From positions 124,001 to 188,000 of the forward strand of contig NZ_BCXB01000006.1 of the NCBI RefSeq assembly GCF_001894885.1: a stretch of DNA of 64,000 bases. The letters are read 5' to 3'. This DNA is from Rhodococcus marinonascens NBRC 14363 (GTDB lineage: Bacteria; Actinomycetota; Actinomycetes; Mycobacteriales; Mycobacteriaceae). How positions within the stretch are numbered: position 1 is the first letter of the stretch; every line of letters begins with the position of its first letter. The notes under the pieces were generated by a model. It saw only the letters and a list, made by a program, of their open reading frames with translations, was not told the origin of the DNA and searched no databases. Shown piece by piece: positions 16,695 through 26,796 of the stretch. The translations under genes were made by a program, and so were the position numbers.

Positions 16695-17939
16695 CTACGA
16701 AGAACCGGTGAGTCCATCCCCACCGCCCGCAGAGCGGGCCGACTGGCCGACGCGAAGGGCACTGGGAACGAGTGGTTCGTCGAGTAGACGGCGGAAGCGC
16801 TCCGACCGCTCCGCGCCGACGGGCACCTCGGCCAGCCAGCCGCCGAGGAGTCGGTAACCCTCCACATACGTGCTGGTGTAGGCCCGCCACAGGGGAGAAG
16901 ACAGGAATCGCAGCGACTGCCGGGCACGGTCCGGAGTCGACAGGCTCCAGCGCTGAAGGAAGGCGGCGACGTCATCGTGGCTGCGGCCCTCGTCGTGCAT
17001 CATCATCGCCGCGTCCTGCCGGACTCCGAGCAACTTCCCCGACGCCGCCGAGAGGCGCTGGGCCCGGTCGCCGTCGAAACGCAGGCCCAGGTCGGCGTAG
17101 ATCTCTTGCGCCCACAAACCCCAGTCGCGCCCGACAATCGATTCGAGCGCGAGGTCGGCAAGCCCCTCGGCCATCAGGCACTGCGGGGTGTTGACGACGA
17201 ACAACGTCTGCTCGAGCTGGCCCGCGCCGACGAGTCCCGCTTCCTTGCGGCAGTGCTCGGTATGGTGTCCGGGGTACGACTCGTGCGCGATCAGCCGTGG
17301 CAAGTTCGCCATGTGCTGCTCGAGATCGGAGTTGATCGCGACCCTCGAGCGGTAGTCGCCGAGGTAGTAGTTGAAACCCGACCAGGGCTTGTCGCTCACC
17401 ACCTCGTAGTCGACGACCTCCGAGTCGGGCAACGTATAGCGATCTCGTACGAGATCGCGCAGGGCGCTCGAGAATGCATCGACGCACTCCCGCAACCGGT
17501 CTGCGGGGATCCGGTCGGCCGCCCGGTGCGCCTGGATGCGATCAGCCAGCGGCCCGGGGCCTGGAAGGACGGCATCCATTTTCCGGTGTGCCTCCCGGTA
17601 CTGCTCTTCGTCGCCTCGCTCGATTCGGACATCGAAGTACGCCTCGACCTCGTCGATGAAGCCGACGTCGTCACCCGCGAACTTGCGGCCCGAGTATTCG
17701 AGCGCGCGCAGGTGGACGTCGAGGAACCGGGTCCTCTCCTCGGATAGGCCCGCCGACGGCAACTCGGCACGCAGGCTCGACGCCGTACGCGCGAGTTCTC
17801 GCGGATCGGGCCGTGGCGCGTTCTCCACCTTCCTGCGCAACGCCGGATCGCCGGTGTAGGCGTCGACGAATCCTTCCTCCAGCCGGTCGAAACCCAGCCC
17901 GAGCAGCAAATATTCACGGACGAACGAATCGGATTCCAT
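16695..17939 (-). CDS. DUF885 family protein, predicted zinc metallopeptidase-like
   Basis: A 414-residue protein. Residues around [14 protein letters not shown] form the HExxPGHH variant of a zinc-peptidase motif typical of DUF885. The helix-rich remainder fits the family: an N-terminal [19 protein letters not shown], then [13 protein letters not shown] and later [11 protein letters not shown]. The start at ATG 17939 is chosen because homology-like sequence begins there. No signal peptide is seen, so it is probably cytoplasmic. The substrate is unknown. It lies divergent to coaA with about 170 bp between, where both promoters should be. Confidence 0.8.
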   Translation of the reverse strand: MESDSFVREYLLLGLGFDRLEEGFVDAYTGDPALRRKVENAPRPDPRELARTASSLRAELPSAGLSEERTRFLDVHLRALEYSGRKFAGDDVGFIDEVEAYFDVRIERGDEEQYREAHRKMDAVLPGPGPLADRIQAHRAADRIPADRLRECVDAFSSALRDLVRDRYTLPDSEVVDYEVVSDKPWSGFNYYLGDYRSRVAINSDLEQHMANLPRLIAHESYPGHHTEHCRKEAGLVGAGQLEQTLFVVNTPQCLMAEGLADLALESIVGRDWGLWAQEIYADLGLRFDGDRAQRLSAASGKLLGVRQDAAMMMHDEGRSHDDVAAFLQRWSLSTPDRARQSLRFLSSPLWRAYTSTYVEGYRLLGGWLAEVPVGAERSERFRRLLDEPLVPSALRVGQSARSAGGGDGLTGSS

Positions 17940-18107
17940 GCCGTCAGACCTTAGTCCAGACGCGTCCGCTCGACCCGCCGACAGCGCAACCTCTGAGACC
18001 AAGCACAATCCGACTATGCAACCGCTACTCGCCAGCGCAACGACGACGGCAGGGATTCTGGGCATGAACGGCTCACTCCCCAGCGCACTCGCGTGTGAGC
18101 GGAACTG

Positions 18108-19040
18108 ATGGCCCGGACGAGCGAGCCCAGTCCATACGTCGAATTCGACCGGAAGCAGTGGCGCACGCTGCGCAAGTCGACGCCCCTCGTCCTGACCGAG
18201 GAGGAGTTGTACGGACTGCGCGGCCTCGGCGAGCAGATCGACCTCGAGGAGGTAGCGGAGGTCTACCTTCCGCTGTCGCGTCTCATCCACCTGCAGGTCG
18301 CCGCCCGACAACGACTTTTCGCCGCAACCGCGACATTCCTCGGTGAGAAGCACCCCGACCAGCAGGTGCCGTTCGTGATCGGCGTCGCCGGCAGCGTCGC
18401 GGTGGGAAAGTCCACCACCGCTCGCGTTCTTCAGGCTCTCCTCGCCCGCTGGGAGCATCACCCGCGCGTCGACCTGGTGACCACGGACGGCTTCCTGCAC
18501 CCGAGTGCGGAACTCAATCGCCGCGGGATCATGCACCGCAAGGGCTTTCCCGAGAGTTACGACCGCCGCAAACTACTGCGGTTCGTCACCGAGGTGAAGT
18601 CGGGAGCCGAGGAAGTGGCAGCACCCGTCTATTCGCACATCTCGTACGACATCATCCCCGGCCAATCTCACCTGATCCGGCAACCAGACATCCTCATCAT
18701 CGAAGGTCTGAACGTCCTGCAAACCGGCCCACGCCTGATGGTGTCGGACCTGTTCGACTTCTCGATCTACGTCGACGCCCGCATCGAGGACATCGAGGCC
18801 TGGTACATCCGACGCTTTCTCGCATTGCGCAGGACGTCGTTCTCGGACCCCGACGCGCACTTCCACCACTACGCGGGTCTATCCGATCGAGATGCCACCG
18901 CTGCCGCGCAGGAGATCTGGCACAGCATCAACCGGCCGAATCTGGTGGAGAACATTCTGCCTACGCGTCCGCGAGCCACGCTGGTGCTGCGAAAGGACGC
19001 CAATCACTCGATCAACCGACTCCGCCTGCGCAAGCTGTAG
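18108..19040 (+). CDS. coaA: Type I pantothenate kinase
   Basis: A 310-residue enzyme for the first step of CoA synthesis (pantothenate to 4'-phosphopantothenate). Walker A is [12 protein letters not shown] (residues 92-103). Other signatures are [34 protein letters not shown] and IIEGLNVLQ. Length and spacing match bacterial CoaA of the prokaryotic P-loop type. The gene stands alone, divergent from the DUF885-glyA pair and convergent with the prenyl synthase. Confidence 0.97.
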   Translation: MARTSEPSPYVEFDRKQWRTLRKSTPLVLTEEELYGLRGLGEQIDLEEVAEVYLPLSRLIHLQVAARQRLFAATATFLGEKHPDQQVPFVIGVAGSVAVGKSTTARVLQALLARWEHHPRVDLVTTDGFLHPSAELNRRGIMHRKGFPESYDRRKLLRFVTEVKSGAEEVAAPVYSHISYDIIPGQSHLIRQPDILIIEGLNVLQTGPRLMVSDLFDFSIYVDARIEDIEAWYIRRFLALRRTSFSDPDAHFHHYAGLSDRDATAAAQEIWHSINRPNLVENILPTRPRATLVLRKDANHSINRLRLRKL

Positions 19041-19097
19041 GCGAGGGTCGCTGTACGTGTGTGGCATGCGGTCGTGAGTGACACCGGGCCGCTCCGG

Positions 19098-19928
19098 TCA
19101 GACGCCAAACCTCCGGTGCCGGGCGGCGTAGTCGCGCAGGGCGCGGAGGAAGTCGACGCGGCGAAACTCGGGCCAGTACGCCTCCGTGAACCAGATCTCG
19201 GAGTAGGCGCTCTGCCACAGCAGGAACCCCGACAGTCGCTGTTCCCCCGACGTTCGGATGACGAGGTCGGGGTCGGGTTGCCCGGAGGTGTAGAGGTGGC
19301 CGCCGATGTTTTCGACCGTGATCGACTTCACGAGGTCGTCGCTCGACAGTCCGGCCGACAACTTCTCGCTCAACAGCGACTGCACCGCATCGACGATCTC
19401 CTGCCGCCCGCCGTACCCGATCGCGACGTTCACATGGGTGCCGGTGCGGCCCTCGGTCTGCTCGGCGGCGTCACGCAACCGGCGCGATTGCTCAGCCGGG
19501 AGCAGGTCGGGCGCGCCGACGATCTGCACGCTCCAGTTCTTGTCCGGGCCCGAGATCTCCTCGACGACGTCAGTGATGATCTCGAGCAAAGTGTCGAGTT
19601 CGTCTGGGGCGCGGCGCAGGTTCTCGGTGGAGAGCAGGTAGATGGTGGCCAGTTCAATGCCCGCTGCGTCACACCAACCGAGTAACTCAGCGATCTTGAG
19701 GGCACCCATTCGATGGCCGTGGCTGACATCCGTGAAGCCGTTCTCTCGAGCCCACCGACGATTGCCGTCGCACATCACGGCCACGTGCCGAGGGTGCTGC
19801 AGACCGTCGAGTCGCTTCAAGAGCCGGCGCTCATAGATGCTGTACAGCAGTCCTCGCGCACTCACCCGGAGATCACCATGAAACGAAAGACTACGCCGCA
19901 ACCGACGGTCCTCCGCGACGGCCGTCAC
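19098..19928 (-). CDS. uppS: Cis (Z)-prenyl diphosphate synthase
   Basis: A 276-residue cytosolic enzyme of the undecaprenyl diphosphate synthase family. The catalytic Asp54 is in VAVMCDGNRRWA. Further blocks are HGHRMGALKIAELLGWC, TIYLLSTENLRR, NVAIGYGGRQEIVDA, PDPDLVIRTSGEQRLSGFLLW and SEIWFTEAYWPEF. The family adds isoprene units in cis to make lipid carriers. In mycobacteria the gene beside the hemolysin III homologue encodes the short-chain Z,E-farnesyl diphosphate synthase. That context favours the short-chain product here, but chain length is not proven by sequence. Confidence 0.92.
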   Translation of the reverse strand: MTAVAEDRRLRRSLSFHGDLRVSARGLLYSIYERRLLKRLDGLQHPRHVAVMCDGNRRWARENGFTDVSHGHRMGALKIAELLGWCDAAGIELATIYLLSTENLRRAPDELDTLLEIITDVVEEISGPDKNWSVQIVGAPDLLPAEQSRRLRDAAEQTEGRTGTHVNVAIGYGGRQEIVDAVQSLLSEKLSAGLSSDDLVKSITVENIGGHLYTSGQPDPDLVIRTSGEQRLSGFLLWQSAYSEIWFTEAYWPEFRRVDFLRALRDYAARHRRFGV

Positions 19929-20026
19929 ACAGGCCGCGACTTCCTGATACCGGCGGGTACGCTTTCACCACAAGCGAACCTACGGCTGCGTAGGTTCGGG
20001 CCGCACGGAGAGAGAAGAGGTGTTCA

Positions 20027-20695
20027 GTGACTTTGCTCGACCTCGACGAACCGCCCGTCAAACCCCGACTGCGGGGGTGGATCCACCTGTGGGCGTTCGG
20101 CGTCTCCGTCGTAGCGGGACTGGTCCTCGTCACGTTCTCCGGCACCCAGGTGTCCAGCCAAGCGGCTCTCGCCACCGCCGTCTACAGCCTGACAGTGTGC
20201 GGTGTGTTCGGGGTCAGCGCCACCTACCACCGCATCCACTGGAGCACCGTCGCGCGCCGCACCTGGATGAAACGCGCGGACCATTCGATGATCTTCCTGT
20301 TCATCGCCGGGAGTTACACCCCATTCGCGTTGCTGGGGCTTCCATCGGGCACGGGCCGGACGTTGCTGATCGTCGTCTGGGCGGGTGCTCTGGCCGGGGT
20401 CGCGCTGAAGATGCAGTGGCCGACGGCGCCGCGATGGGTAGGGGTTCCGCTGTATCTACTCCTCGGCTGGGCTATCGTCCCGGTGGCCCCTGACCTGACG
20501 CGCGAGGTCGGCGTCCTCCCGATGGTGCTGCTCCTCATCGGCGGCATCCTGTACTCGGGCGGCGCGATCCTCTACGCCACCAAGTGGCCCAATCCCTGGC
20601 CGCGCACATTCGGCCACCACGAATTCTTCCACGCTGCGACGGTTATCGCGGCCCTCTGCCACTACGTCGCCGTCTGGCTGGTCGTCTTCCGATAG
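20027..20695 (+). CDS. Hemolysin III family membrane protein (PAQR-like)
   Basis: A 222-residue protein with about seven predicted membrane helices. Family metal-site features are present: SATYHRIHW in the second helix, KRADHSMIFLFIAGSYTPF in the third and FGHHEFFHAATV near the end. The GTG start at 20027 follows GAGAGAAGAGG. The name hemolysin is historical; bacterial members are membrane proteins of unclear function, possibly hydrolases of the CREST superfamily. Its divergent neighbour, the prenyl synthase, is conserved in mycobacteria. Confidence 0.88.
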   Translation: MTLLDLDEPPVKPRLRGWIHLWAFGVSVVAGLVLVTFSGTQVSSQAALATAVYSLTVCGVFGVSATYHRIHWSTVARRTWMKRADHSMIFLFIAGSYTPFALLGLPSGTGRTLLIVVWAGALAGVALKMQWPTAPRWVGVPLYLLLGWAIVPVAPDLTREVGVLPMVLLLIGGILYSGGAILYATKWPNPWPRTFGHHEFFHAATVIAALCHYVAVWLVVFR

Positions 20696-20702
20696 GGCCG
20701 AG

Positions 20703-22724
20703 CTACCGGCTGAGCGCGTCGGCGAGGTCCTCGATCGTCGAGATCGGACGGTCGCACACGAACCCCCGGCACACATATGCCGCCGAGACCCCGCCGATCA
20801 GCGGCCGATCAGCGAGCAGAGGCGAGGAATCGGTTGGGCCGCCAACCACCACGGCACCACCCGGGGCGAGCCGTCGCGCCTCGTCGAGCAGGCCGGAATC
20901 GCCGTCTGTGGCCACCGCCACCTGGATCGGTCCGCGCACCGACGCCTCCGCGACGGCCAACCAGTGCCCGGCTGATCGCGGTGCGCGCTGGAGCAGGAGC
21001 GCCACCCGCCCGAGTGACGCCGCCGCGGCGGCGGCGTACCGGCCCGACGCCCCTGTATCCGCCACCGCGGCCCCCGTCAGCAGTGCCTCGACGAGGCATG
21101 ACGCCCCCGACGGCGTCGCCCCGTCGACCGGGTCACGGGGGCGGGTCACCAGCACCTCGGCGTCGTCGGCCGTGTCATACCAGCTGCCCGGTCGCTCGTC
21201 GTCGGCAAAGTGGATCAGGGCACGGTCCAGCAACTCCTGCGCGCGCGTCAACCACTCGGTATCGCCTGTCGCCTGGAACAGCCCGAGGAGCCCGGTAGCG
21301 AGGCAGGCGTAGTCCTCGAGCACCCCCGCCGACTCACCGACCACCGATCCCAGAGAAGCCCTACGCAGGCGCCCGTCGACGACATGCAGGTCCAGCACCA
21401 CCCGTGCGCACTCGGCGGCGGCCTCCACCCACTCCGGCCTGCCTAGTCCCACCCCTGCCTCCGCCAGAGCCGTGATCGTGAGGCCGTTCCACGCGGTGAC
21501 CACCTTGTCGTCGCGCCCGGGCTGCGACCGAGTCGCGCGGTGCGTGAGCAGCTCCTGCCTCACGCGGCTCCAGCGGTCTCGGTCGTCCGGATCGACCGGA
21601 AGTTGCAGGACCGACGTGCCCGCCTCGAACGTGCCCGCCGGATTGACCGCGAGCAGTTCCGAGGCCCAGGCGCCGTCCTCGGATCCGAGGACGGCGCCGA
21701 GTTGCTCCGGGGTCCATACATAGGTAAGCCCTTCGACACCTTCGGTGTCTGCGTCGAGCGCCGAAGCGAACGCCCCGTTCGCGGTGCGCAGGTCGCGCAG
21801 CAGGAACTCGACGGTCTCCTCCGCGACGCGGACGGCCAGGTCCGAGCCCGTACGCCGGCCGAGGTGCGCGTAGAAACGCAGCAGTTGGGCGTTGTCGTAG
21901 AGCATCTTCTCGAAGTGCGGCACAACCCATTCGGCGTCGACCGAGTAGCGGGCGAACCCGCCGCCGAGTTGGTCGTAGATGCCGCCGCGGGCCATCGACG
22001 AAGCGGTGCGCTCCACGACGCCGAGAATCGGCGCGTTACCGGTCCGCTCGTAGCTGCGCAGCAGCCCTTCCATCAACGCGGACGGCGGAAACTTGGGGGC
22101 TGTACCGAACCCGCCACGATCGGAATCCTCGTCGCGCAGCACGGACGCAATCGCCGCATCCAGCAGTGCGGAGTCCACCCGGACATCGCCCTCCGGGATT
22201 CCGCCGGCGCCACGTTGCAGCTCCGCGACCACCGAGGACGCCGCATCGTCGACGTCGCCGCGACGGTCCCGCCACGTATCGGCGATGGCCGCGAGCAACT
22301 GGGTGAACGACGGCATTCCCCCGCGCGGTTCGGCCGGGTAGTAGGTGCCGCAGTAGAACGGTGCGCCGTCGGGGGTGAGGAAGCACGTCATCGGCCAGCC
22401 GCCCTGTCCCGTCATTGCCAACGTGGCGTTCATGTACACGGCGTCGAGGTCGGGACGCTCCTCGCGATCGACCTTGACGCACACGAAGTGCTCGTTCATC
22501 AACGCCGCGACCGCATCGTCCTCGAAGGACTCGTGCGCCATCACGTGGCACCAGTGACACGCCGAGTACCCGATCGACAGCAGAATCGGAACGTCACGCT
22601 CACGCGCCCATTCGGTCGCCTCGGGCCCCCACTGTTGCCAGTGCACGGGGTTGTCGGCGTGCTGCCGCAGATAGGGACTGGTGGACCCGCCGAGGGTGTT
22701 GCGTGCACGGGGATCCATGTCCAA
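20703..22724 (-). CDS. DUF255 thioredoxin-fold protein (YyaL family)
   Basis: A 673-residue protein. The N-terminal thioredoxin-like domain has the CHWC redox motif (C56-C59) in IGYSACHWCHVMAHESFED. It is followed by a large alpha/alpha-barrel region similar to N-acylglucosamine 2-epimerase folds, including GGIYDQLGGGFARYSVDAEWVVPHFEKM and DADTEGVEG segments. Full-length members in bacteria and man have this two-part layout and unknown biochemical function. It lies immediately upstream of a small membrane protein and mca, in the order known from mycobacteria. Confidence 0.9.
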   Translation of the reverse strand: MDMDPRARNTLGGSTSPYLRQHADNPVHWQQWGPEATEWARERDVPILLSIGYSACHWCHVMAHESFEDDAVAALMNEHFVCVKVDREERPDLDAVYMNATLAMTGQGGWPMTCFLTPDGAPFYCGTYYPAEPRGGMPSFTQLLAAIADTWRDRRGDVDDAASSVVAELQRGAGGIPEGDVRVDSALLDAAIASVLRDEDSDRGGFGTAPKFPPSALMEGLLRSYERTGNAPILGVVERTASSMARGGIYDQLGGGFARYSVDAEWVVPHFEKMLYDNAQLLRFYAHLGRRTGSDLAVRVAEETVEFLLRDLRTANGAFASALDADTEGVEGLTYVWTPEQLGAVLGSEDGAWASELLAVNPAGTFEAGTSVLQLPVDPDDRDRWSRVRQELLTHRATRSQPGRDDKVVTAWNGLTITALAEAGVGLGRPEWVEAAAECARVVLDLHVVDGRLRRASLGSVVGESAGVLEDYACLATGLLGLFQATGDTEWLTRAQELLDRALIHFADDERPGSWYDTADDAEVLVTRPRDPVDGATPSGASCLVEALLTGAAVADTGASGRYAAAAAASLGRVALLLQRAPRSAGHWLAVAEASVRGPIQVAVATDGDSGLLDEARRLAPGGAVVVGGPTDSSPLLADRPLIGGVSAAYVCRGFVCDRPISTIEDLADALSR

Positions 22725-22736
22725 GCTCCTGTCCGA

Positions 22737-23048
22737 CTACTTCTTCCGGTTCGGCGGGGGGTCCGTCGGCTCGGCCGTGCTCGCGCCGCCACCGTGAATC
22801 GCGCCGCGATCGGTGCCCTCGTCGGCGTTCTGATCGGGTTCGGGATGCTCGGGTTCGAACGTCTCGGGCAGTTTCTTCAGCTTCTTGTTCATCGACCGCA
22901 CCAACAGCACCACCCCCGCAAGCAGCGCGAGAATGACCACGAGACCGACCGGTGACGCCTTGCCGTACTCGGGGCCTGACGGAGTACTGGGCGTCTGCGC
23001 CAACAGGTCTGCGGTTCCGGTCACGAAGAGCACCGTCAAGGAGTTCAT
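22737..23048 (-). CDS. Small single-span membrane protein next to mca
   Basis: A 103-residue protein with a hydrophobic N-terminal segment, a transmembrane helix at about residues 34-50 ([18 protein letters not shown]), and a basic then acidic/proline tail ending PPPNRKK. Its ATG overlaps the mca stop by four bases, so it is translationally coupled to mca. A similar small protein occupies this place in mycobacteria. No function is known. Confidence 0.75.
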   Translation of the reverse strand: MNSLTVLFVTGTADLLAQTPSTPSGPEYGKASPVGLVVILALLAGVVLLVRSMNKKLKKLPETFEPEHPEPDQNADEGTDRGAIHGGGASTAEPTDPPPNRKK

Positions 23049-23935
23049 TTCGGTCCGTCCTTATGGATGCCCGCGAACAGGTCGCTCTCCGGGATGGACG
23101 TGGTAACCCGTGTCTTGACGAGCTCGAACTCCTCGGTCGGCCAGATCTTCTGCTGAATGTCGAGTGGAACCGCGAAGAACGAGCCGTTCGGATCGATCTG
23201 CGTCGCGTGCGCTCGTAGGGCGTCGTCCCGTTGCGGAAAGTAATCGCCACACGTGATCTGCGTGGTGACCCGAGCCATCATGTCACCCTGCTCGGTCTTC
23301 CACTTCTTGAGCCATTCCGCCATCGGGAACTCTTCACCGCGACGGTCGTACTCCTCCTGGAATTGCAGGAGACGCTTGCGGATGAACCCGTGCGAGTAGT
23401 AGACCTTCAGCACCTGCCACGGTTCGCCGGCATCGGGGAACTGGTCGGGGTCGGCGGCCGCCTCGAAAGCGGCCATCGATACCTCGTGGCAGCGGATGTG
23501 ATCGGGGTGGGGGTAGCCGCCGTTCTCGTCGTACGTGGTCATCACGTGTGGACGGAACTCGCGGATCGCCCGGACCAATGCCTCGGTCGACACTTCGAGC
23601 GGGACGAGCGCGAAGCACCCCTCAGGCAGCGGCGGCTTGGGATCACCTTCCGGCAGTCCGGAGTCGACGAAACCCAGCCACTGGTGCTGGACGCCGAGTA
23701 TGCGGGCCGCCTCCGCCATTTCCTCGATGCGCACCTCGTGGATGCGGCTACGCACCCCGGGGACGTCCATCGCGGGGTTGAGGATGTCGCCACGTTCACC
23801 GCCGGTCAACGTTACGACCCGCACGTCGTTGCCCTCTGCGGCGTAACGCGCCGTTGTCGCGGCACCCTTGCTCGACTCGTCGTCGGGGTGGGCATGGACG
23901 GCCATGAGCCGGAATCCGCTCACGTATTCGTTCAC
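23045..23935 (-). CDS. mca: Mycothiol S-conjugate amidase
   Basis: A 296-residue zinc amidase that cleaves mycothiol-toxin conjugates, releasing mercapturic acids and GlcN-inositol for recycling. The metal motif AVHAHPDDE (H16, D18, D19) and the second site [13 protein letters not shown] are both present. The segment [11 protein letters not shown] and a long C-terminal part distinguish Mca from the shorter MshB deacetylase. The start ATG at 23935 is the first in frame before the motif. It is diagnostic of mycothiol-using actinobacteria and sits with the DUF255 and small membrane genes as a unit. Confidence 0.94.
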   Translation of the reverse strand: MNEYVSGFRLMAVHAHPDDESSKGAATTARYAAEGNDVRVVTLTGGERGDILNPAMDVPGVRSRIHEVRIEEMAEAARILGVQHQWLGFVDSGLPEGDPKPPLPEGCFALVPLEVSTEALVRAIREFRPHVMTTYDENGGYPHPDHIRCHEVSMAAFEAAADPDQFPDAGEPWQVLKVYYSHGFIRKRLLQFQEEYDRRGEEFPMAEWLKKWKTEQGDMMARVTTQITCGDYFPQRDDALRAHATQIDPNGSFFAVPLDIQQKIWPTEEFELVKTRVTTSIPESDLFAGIHKDGPK

Positions 23936-24122
23936 CTCAGCTTCGCCAGTAGCCGTTGCCGGCTGGTCCGTGTCGCGCGCTCTCGTCGCCCGTCATCACT
24001 GACATCGCACCGTCGCACATCCTCTATAGTTCCATCCAATAGTTCCGCTTGCAGCCGTGCCCCCGCTCCAGTGCGGGAAACAGAGGGAGCTGGAGCGGTA
24101 CAAAGGTTGAGAGAGTTGAGCG

Positions 24123-24548
24123 ATGACGAGAACGCTTCCCCCCGGACGCTACGGAGCGGCCACGAAGTCCGCACGCCCGAAGCGCTGGCAGATCTGGGTG
24201 CTCACGGCAGTGGTTGCGGCCGTCGGCGTGACCGTGGCGGTCGTCGCGTACAACCGATTCGGTGCCTCCGAGATCGACAGCCAAGCAACCTCTTTCGATG
24301 TGGTAAACGATTCGCGTCTCGACATCACCTTCACTGTCACTCGGGACCTTCCGTCCCGTGACGCGGTGTGCATCGTCCGCTCCCGTTCCCGGGACGGTTC
24401 CGAGACAGGGCGCCGCGAGGTGTACATCGCAGGCGGCGCGGACAAGACTGTGAGGGTCACCGCACCGATCTACACGTCGCGACCGCCCGCGATGGGCGAC
24501 ATCTACGGCTGCAGCCTGGACGTCCCCGCCTACCTCACCGGGAGCTGA
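24123..24548 (+). CDS. DUF4307 membrane-anchored protein
   Basis: A 141-residue protein. A basic N-terminus and one transmembrane helix (IWVLTAVVAAVGVTVAVVAY) are followed by an extracytoplasmic beta domain with VVNDSRLDITFTVTRD, CIVRSRSRDGSE and YTSRPPAMGDIYGC. This matches the actinobacterial DUF4307 family that lies between mca and greA in mycobacteria. The role is unknown. The ATG at 24123 has a weak ribosome binding site (GAGAGAGTTGAGCG). Confidence 0.82.
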   Translation: MTRTLPPGRYGAATKSARPKRWQIWVLTAVVAAVGVTVAVVAYNRFGASEIDSQATSFDVVNDSRLDITFTVTRDLPSRDAVCIVRSRSRDGSETGRREVYIAGGADKTVRVTAPIYTSRPPAMGDIYGCSLDVPAYLTGS

Positions 24549-24712
24549 CACCGGAGTCATTCCGCGCGACCGTTCGGCTTATTCGGGGATCTCTCTCCCT
24601 GATCGTGCTAAAATTGCCTGGTACACGGTTCCGGTTTGGAGCCGTGTATTGCTGCATTTGACGGCAAGGTCGATACACGCACGGCCGCGACCGTGGGATC
24701 TGCCAAACCGTT

Positions 24713-24757
24713 GATCACTGCCGTTGCAGTGATCTGTCTAGGGAGCCCGGCGGCTCC
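24713..24757 (+). promoter_or_regulatory. Two adjacent hairpins in the greA leader
   Basis: GATCACTGC-CGTT-GCAGTGATC (24713-24734) is a perfect 9-bp stem with a 4-base loop. GGAGCC-CGGC-GGCTCC (24742-24757) is a perfect 6-bp stem. The second ends 8 bases before the GAGGGAG ribosome binding site of greA. Neither is followed by a T-run, so leader RNA structure or a protein site is more likely than termination. Confidence 0.55.
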
Positions 24758-24778
24758 ATATACGAGGGAGTGATCGAG

Positions 24779-25273
24779 ATGACCGAGACCCAGGTGACCT
24801 GGCTGACCCAGGAATCACACGACAGGCTCAAGCGCGAACTCGACCAGCTCATCGCGAACCGTCCCGTCATCGCCGCCGAAATCAACGAGCGTCGCGAGGA
24901 AGGCGACCTGAAGGAGAACGGCGGCTACCACGCGGCGCGCGAAGATCAGGGCCAGCAGGAGGCGCGGATCCGCCAGCTTCAGGAACTCCTGAACAGCGCG
25001 AAGGTCGGCGAGGCGCCCACCCAGTCCGGTATCGCTCTTCCCGGTTCCGTGGTGAAGGTCTACTACGACGGCGACGAGAAGGACACCGAGACGTTCCTGA
25101 TCGCCACCCGGGAAGAGGGTGTTCGCGACAGCAAACTCGAGGTCTACTCCCCCAATTCCCCCTTGGGTGGCGCACTGCTCGAAGCGAAGGTCGGCGAGAC
25201 CCGCGAGTACACGCTGCCCAACGGCAGCAGCATGAAGGTTTCGCTCGTCAGCGCGGAGCCGTACCACAGCTGA
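24779..25273 (+). CDS. greA: Transcription elongation factor GreA
   Basis: A 164-residue factor that rescues backtracked RNA polymerase. The N-terminal coiled coil carries the acidic tip ([21 protein letters not shown]) and the C-terminal FKBP-like domain ends in LVSAEPYHS. The ATG at 24779 is preferred over a GTG nine bases earlier because GAGGGAG is correctly spaced only for it and the length is then the family norm. A hairpin leader lies upstream and a strong terminator downstream, so it is monocistronic. Confidence 0.96.
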   Translation: MTETQVTWLTQESHDRLKRELDQLIANRPVIAAEINERREEGDLKENGGYHAAREDQGQQEARIRQLQELLNSAKVGEAPTQSGIALPGSVVKVYYDGDEKDTETFLIATREEGVRDSKLEVYSPNSPLGGALLEAKVGETREYTLPNGSSMKVSLVSAEPYHS

Positions 25274-25293
25274 TCTCGCACCTTCCGCCGAAA

Positions 25294-25330
25294 ACTCCGG
25301 TCCGGGCACTCTGCCCGGGCCGGAGTTTTA
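25294..25330. terminator. Bidirectional terminator between greA and the transglycosylase gene
   Basis: ACTCCGG and CCGGAGT enclose CCGGGC/GCCCGG with an ACTCT loop. TTTTA follows on the plus strand and AAAA precedes it, giving a T-run on the minus strand. It serves the convergent genes greA and the NlpC/P60 fusion. Confidence 0.88.
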
Positions 25331-25352
25331 TCCGTCGATCCACCACGCGTTC

Positions 25353-26702
25353 TCAGAAGATTCTGCGAACCTTCATGCCGGAGTACACCCGACTGATGCG
25401 CACGACGTCGCCTGTGGTCGGCGCGTGCAGCATCTGGCCGTTGTCGGCGTAGATCGCTACGTGCCCCGGGCCACCGGCCTGCCAGTTACCGAAGAGCAGG
25501 TCTCCGGGTCGGGCTTCGGACAGCGGCACCTCGACTCCGATGCCCCACTGCGTTTCGGACGTGCGAGGGAGTGTGACGCCGGTTGCGGCATAGACGGCGA
25601 ACGACGTCAGGCCCGAGCAGTCGAAACCTCCACCGGACGGTCCGTTGATGTTGCCACCGCCCCATACGTATGGGAGTCCGACGAATCGCATGGCCGCCTC
25701 GACAACACGGTTGGTGTCACCGACTGCTGCTCCGTAGAAGAACGGCGACAGCATCCTCGCGAATGCGTCCTCGAGTGAACGGATCCGCGCGATGTACGGC
25801 CCGGTTTCGTGCTCGTCATCGAACATCCCGGCGGGCATTCCGCCGGACGTGCGGACCACACCTGCACCGGCCTTGTAGGCGGCGATCGTGAGATCGAGAG
25901 TCTCGCCCTTGACCACACCTTCCTTCTTCCAGGCGTCGACCTGTCCGAAAAGGTCGCACAGCATCCGACCGGACGCCATCATCGGGTCGGCGACGCCGTT
26001 GATATCGACCTTGCCGTCACCGTCCGCGTCCTTGCCGTAATTGGCCCAGGTATCGGGCATGAACTGCCCGGGCCCGCGCGCACCGGCCCGGGAGACGGGA
26101 GACGTAGGGCCGTACTGGAAGCCGTTCTCGACCGAGTACAGGGCCGCCAGTGTCTGCGGTGTGATGCCCTCGCACAGCGACCCCGCCTTGCGAATCCATG
26201 GGGCGAAGACGGCGACGGCACCGATCGGTGCCAGTGAGACTCCGGGGAATCCTGCGGGGACGGGCGGGATGAGTGCTCCGAGCCCGCTGACGATGCCCGT
26301 GATGCCAGGCAGGACGGCCAGTCCGCCGATCACGGTCTCGGCGCCCGGCGCGCTCGTAACGGGTGGCTGATCAAGTGGTGTGTCGGGCAGCGCGAGCGGC
26401 GGAACCGGGGGATGCGGGGGCGCGGTTTCGCCGGGAGGCGATGCCGGAATGTAGGGGTCGGTGGCCTGCCTGACGATGTCGGATGCCTGGGACACAATCT
26501 GCTCGGCCTGCAGTCGGGCCGGTTCCGGGAGGGTCGCCAGCGCGTCGTCCACCTGGTTCTGGATGTCCGGTGACGCCTGCTCGACCACCTGAATTGCTTC
26601 GGATAATTGATCCTTCACCAGTTGTGGCAAATCCGCTCCCTGAACGACAGCCCCCGCTGCGGTGGCGATCGCCACAATGATCGCCGCTGCATCAACCGAC
26701 AT
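25353..26702 (-). CDS. Lytic transglycosylase-NlpC/P60 fusion cell-wall hydrolase
   Basis: A 449-residue protein. A hydrophobic N-terminus probably acts as an export signal. A Pro-rich linker (80-125) leads to an SLT-type domain with the likely catalytic Glu192 (SVENGFQYGP) and GARGPGQFMPDTW. A C-terminal NlpC/P60 domain has Cys362 (GFDCSGLT), His414 (PGHVAIY) and a third polar residue near LHAP. Such fusions can cut both the glycan backbone and the peptide stems. The start is immediately followed by hydrophobic sequence. It does not belong to the mycobacterial mca-greA block as I know it, and it ends at a terminator shared with greA. Confidence 0.9.
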   Translation of the reverse strand: MSVDAAAIIVAIATAAGAVVQGADLPQLVKDQLSEAIQVVEQASPDIQNQVDDALATLPEPARLQAEQIVSQASDIVRQATDPYIPASPPGETAPPHPPVPPLALPDTPLDQPPVTSAPGAETVIGGLAVLPGITGIVSGLGALIPPVPAGFPGVSLAPIGAVAVFAPWIRKAGSLCEGITPQTLAALYSVENGFQYGPTSPVSRAGARGPGQFMPDTWANYGKDADGDGKVDINGVADPMMASGRMLCDLFGQVDAWKKEGVVKGETLDLTIAAYKAGAGVVRTSGGMPAGMFDDEHETGPYIARIRSLEDAFARMLSPFFYGAAVGDTNRVVEAAMRFVGLPYVWGGGNINGPSGGGFDCSGLTSFAVYAATGVTLPRTSETQWGIGVEVPLSEARPGDLLFGNWQAGGPGHVAIYADNGQMLHAPTTGDVVRISRVYSGMKVRRIF

Positions 26703-26796
26703 ACGTGACTCCTCCTACTCGGTGCACCGACCGAGTGAGTTCACGTTACGACGGGGCACAGGTGGTGCGAGGCGATTCTGTCGGAACTGCTCGGTA

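Noticed and set aside
15443-16711. 422-codon frame antisense to glyA
   Set aside because: It is the mirror of the glyA codons, rich in Arg/Val/Gly with no start signal. GlyA is certain.
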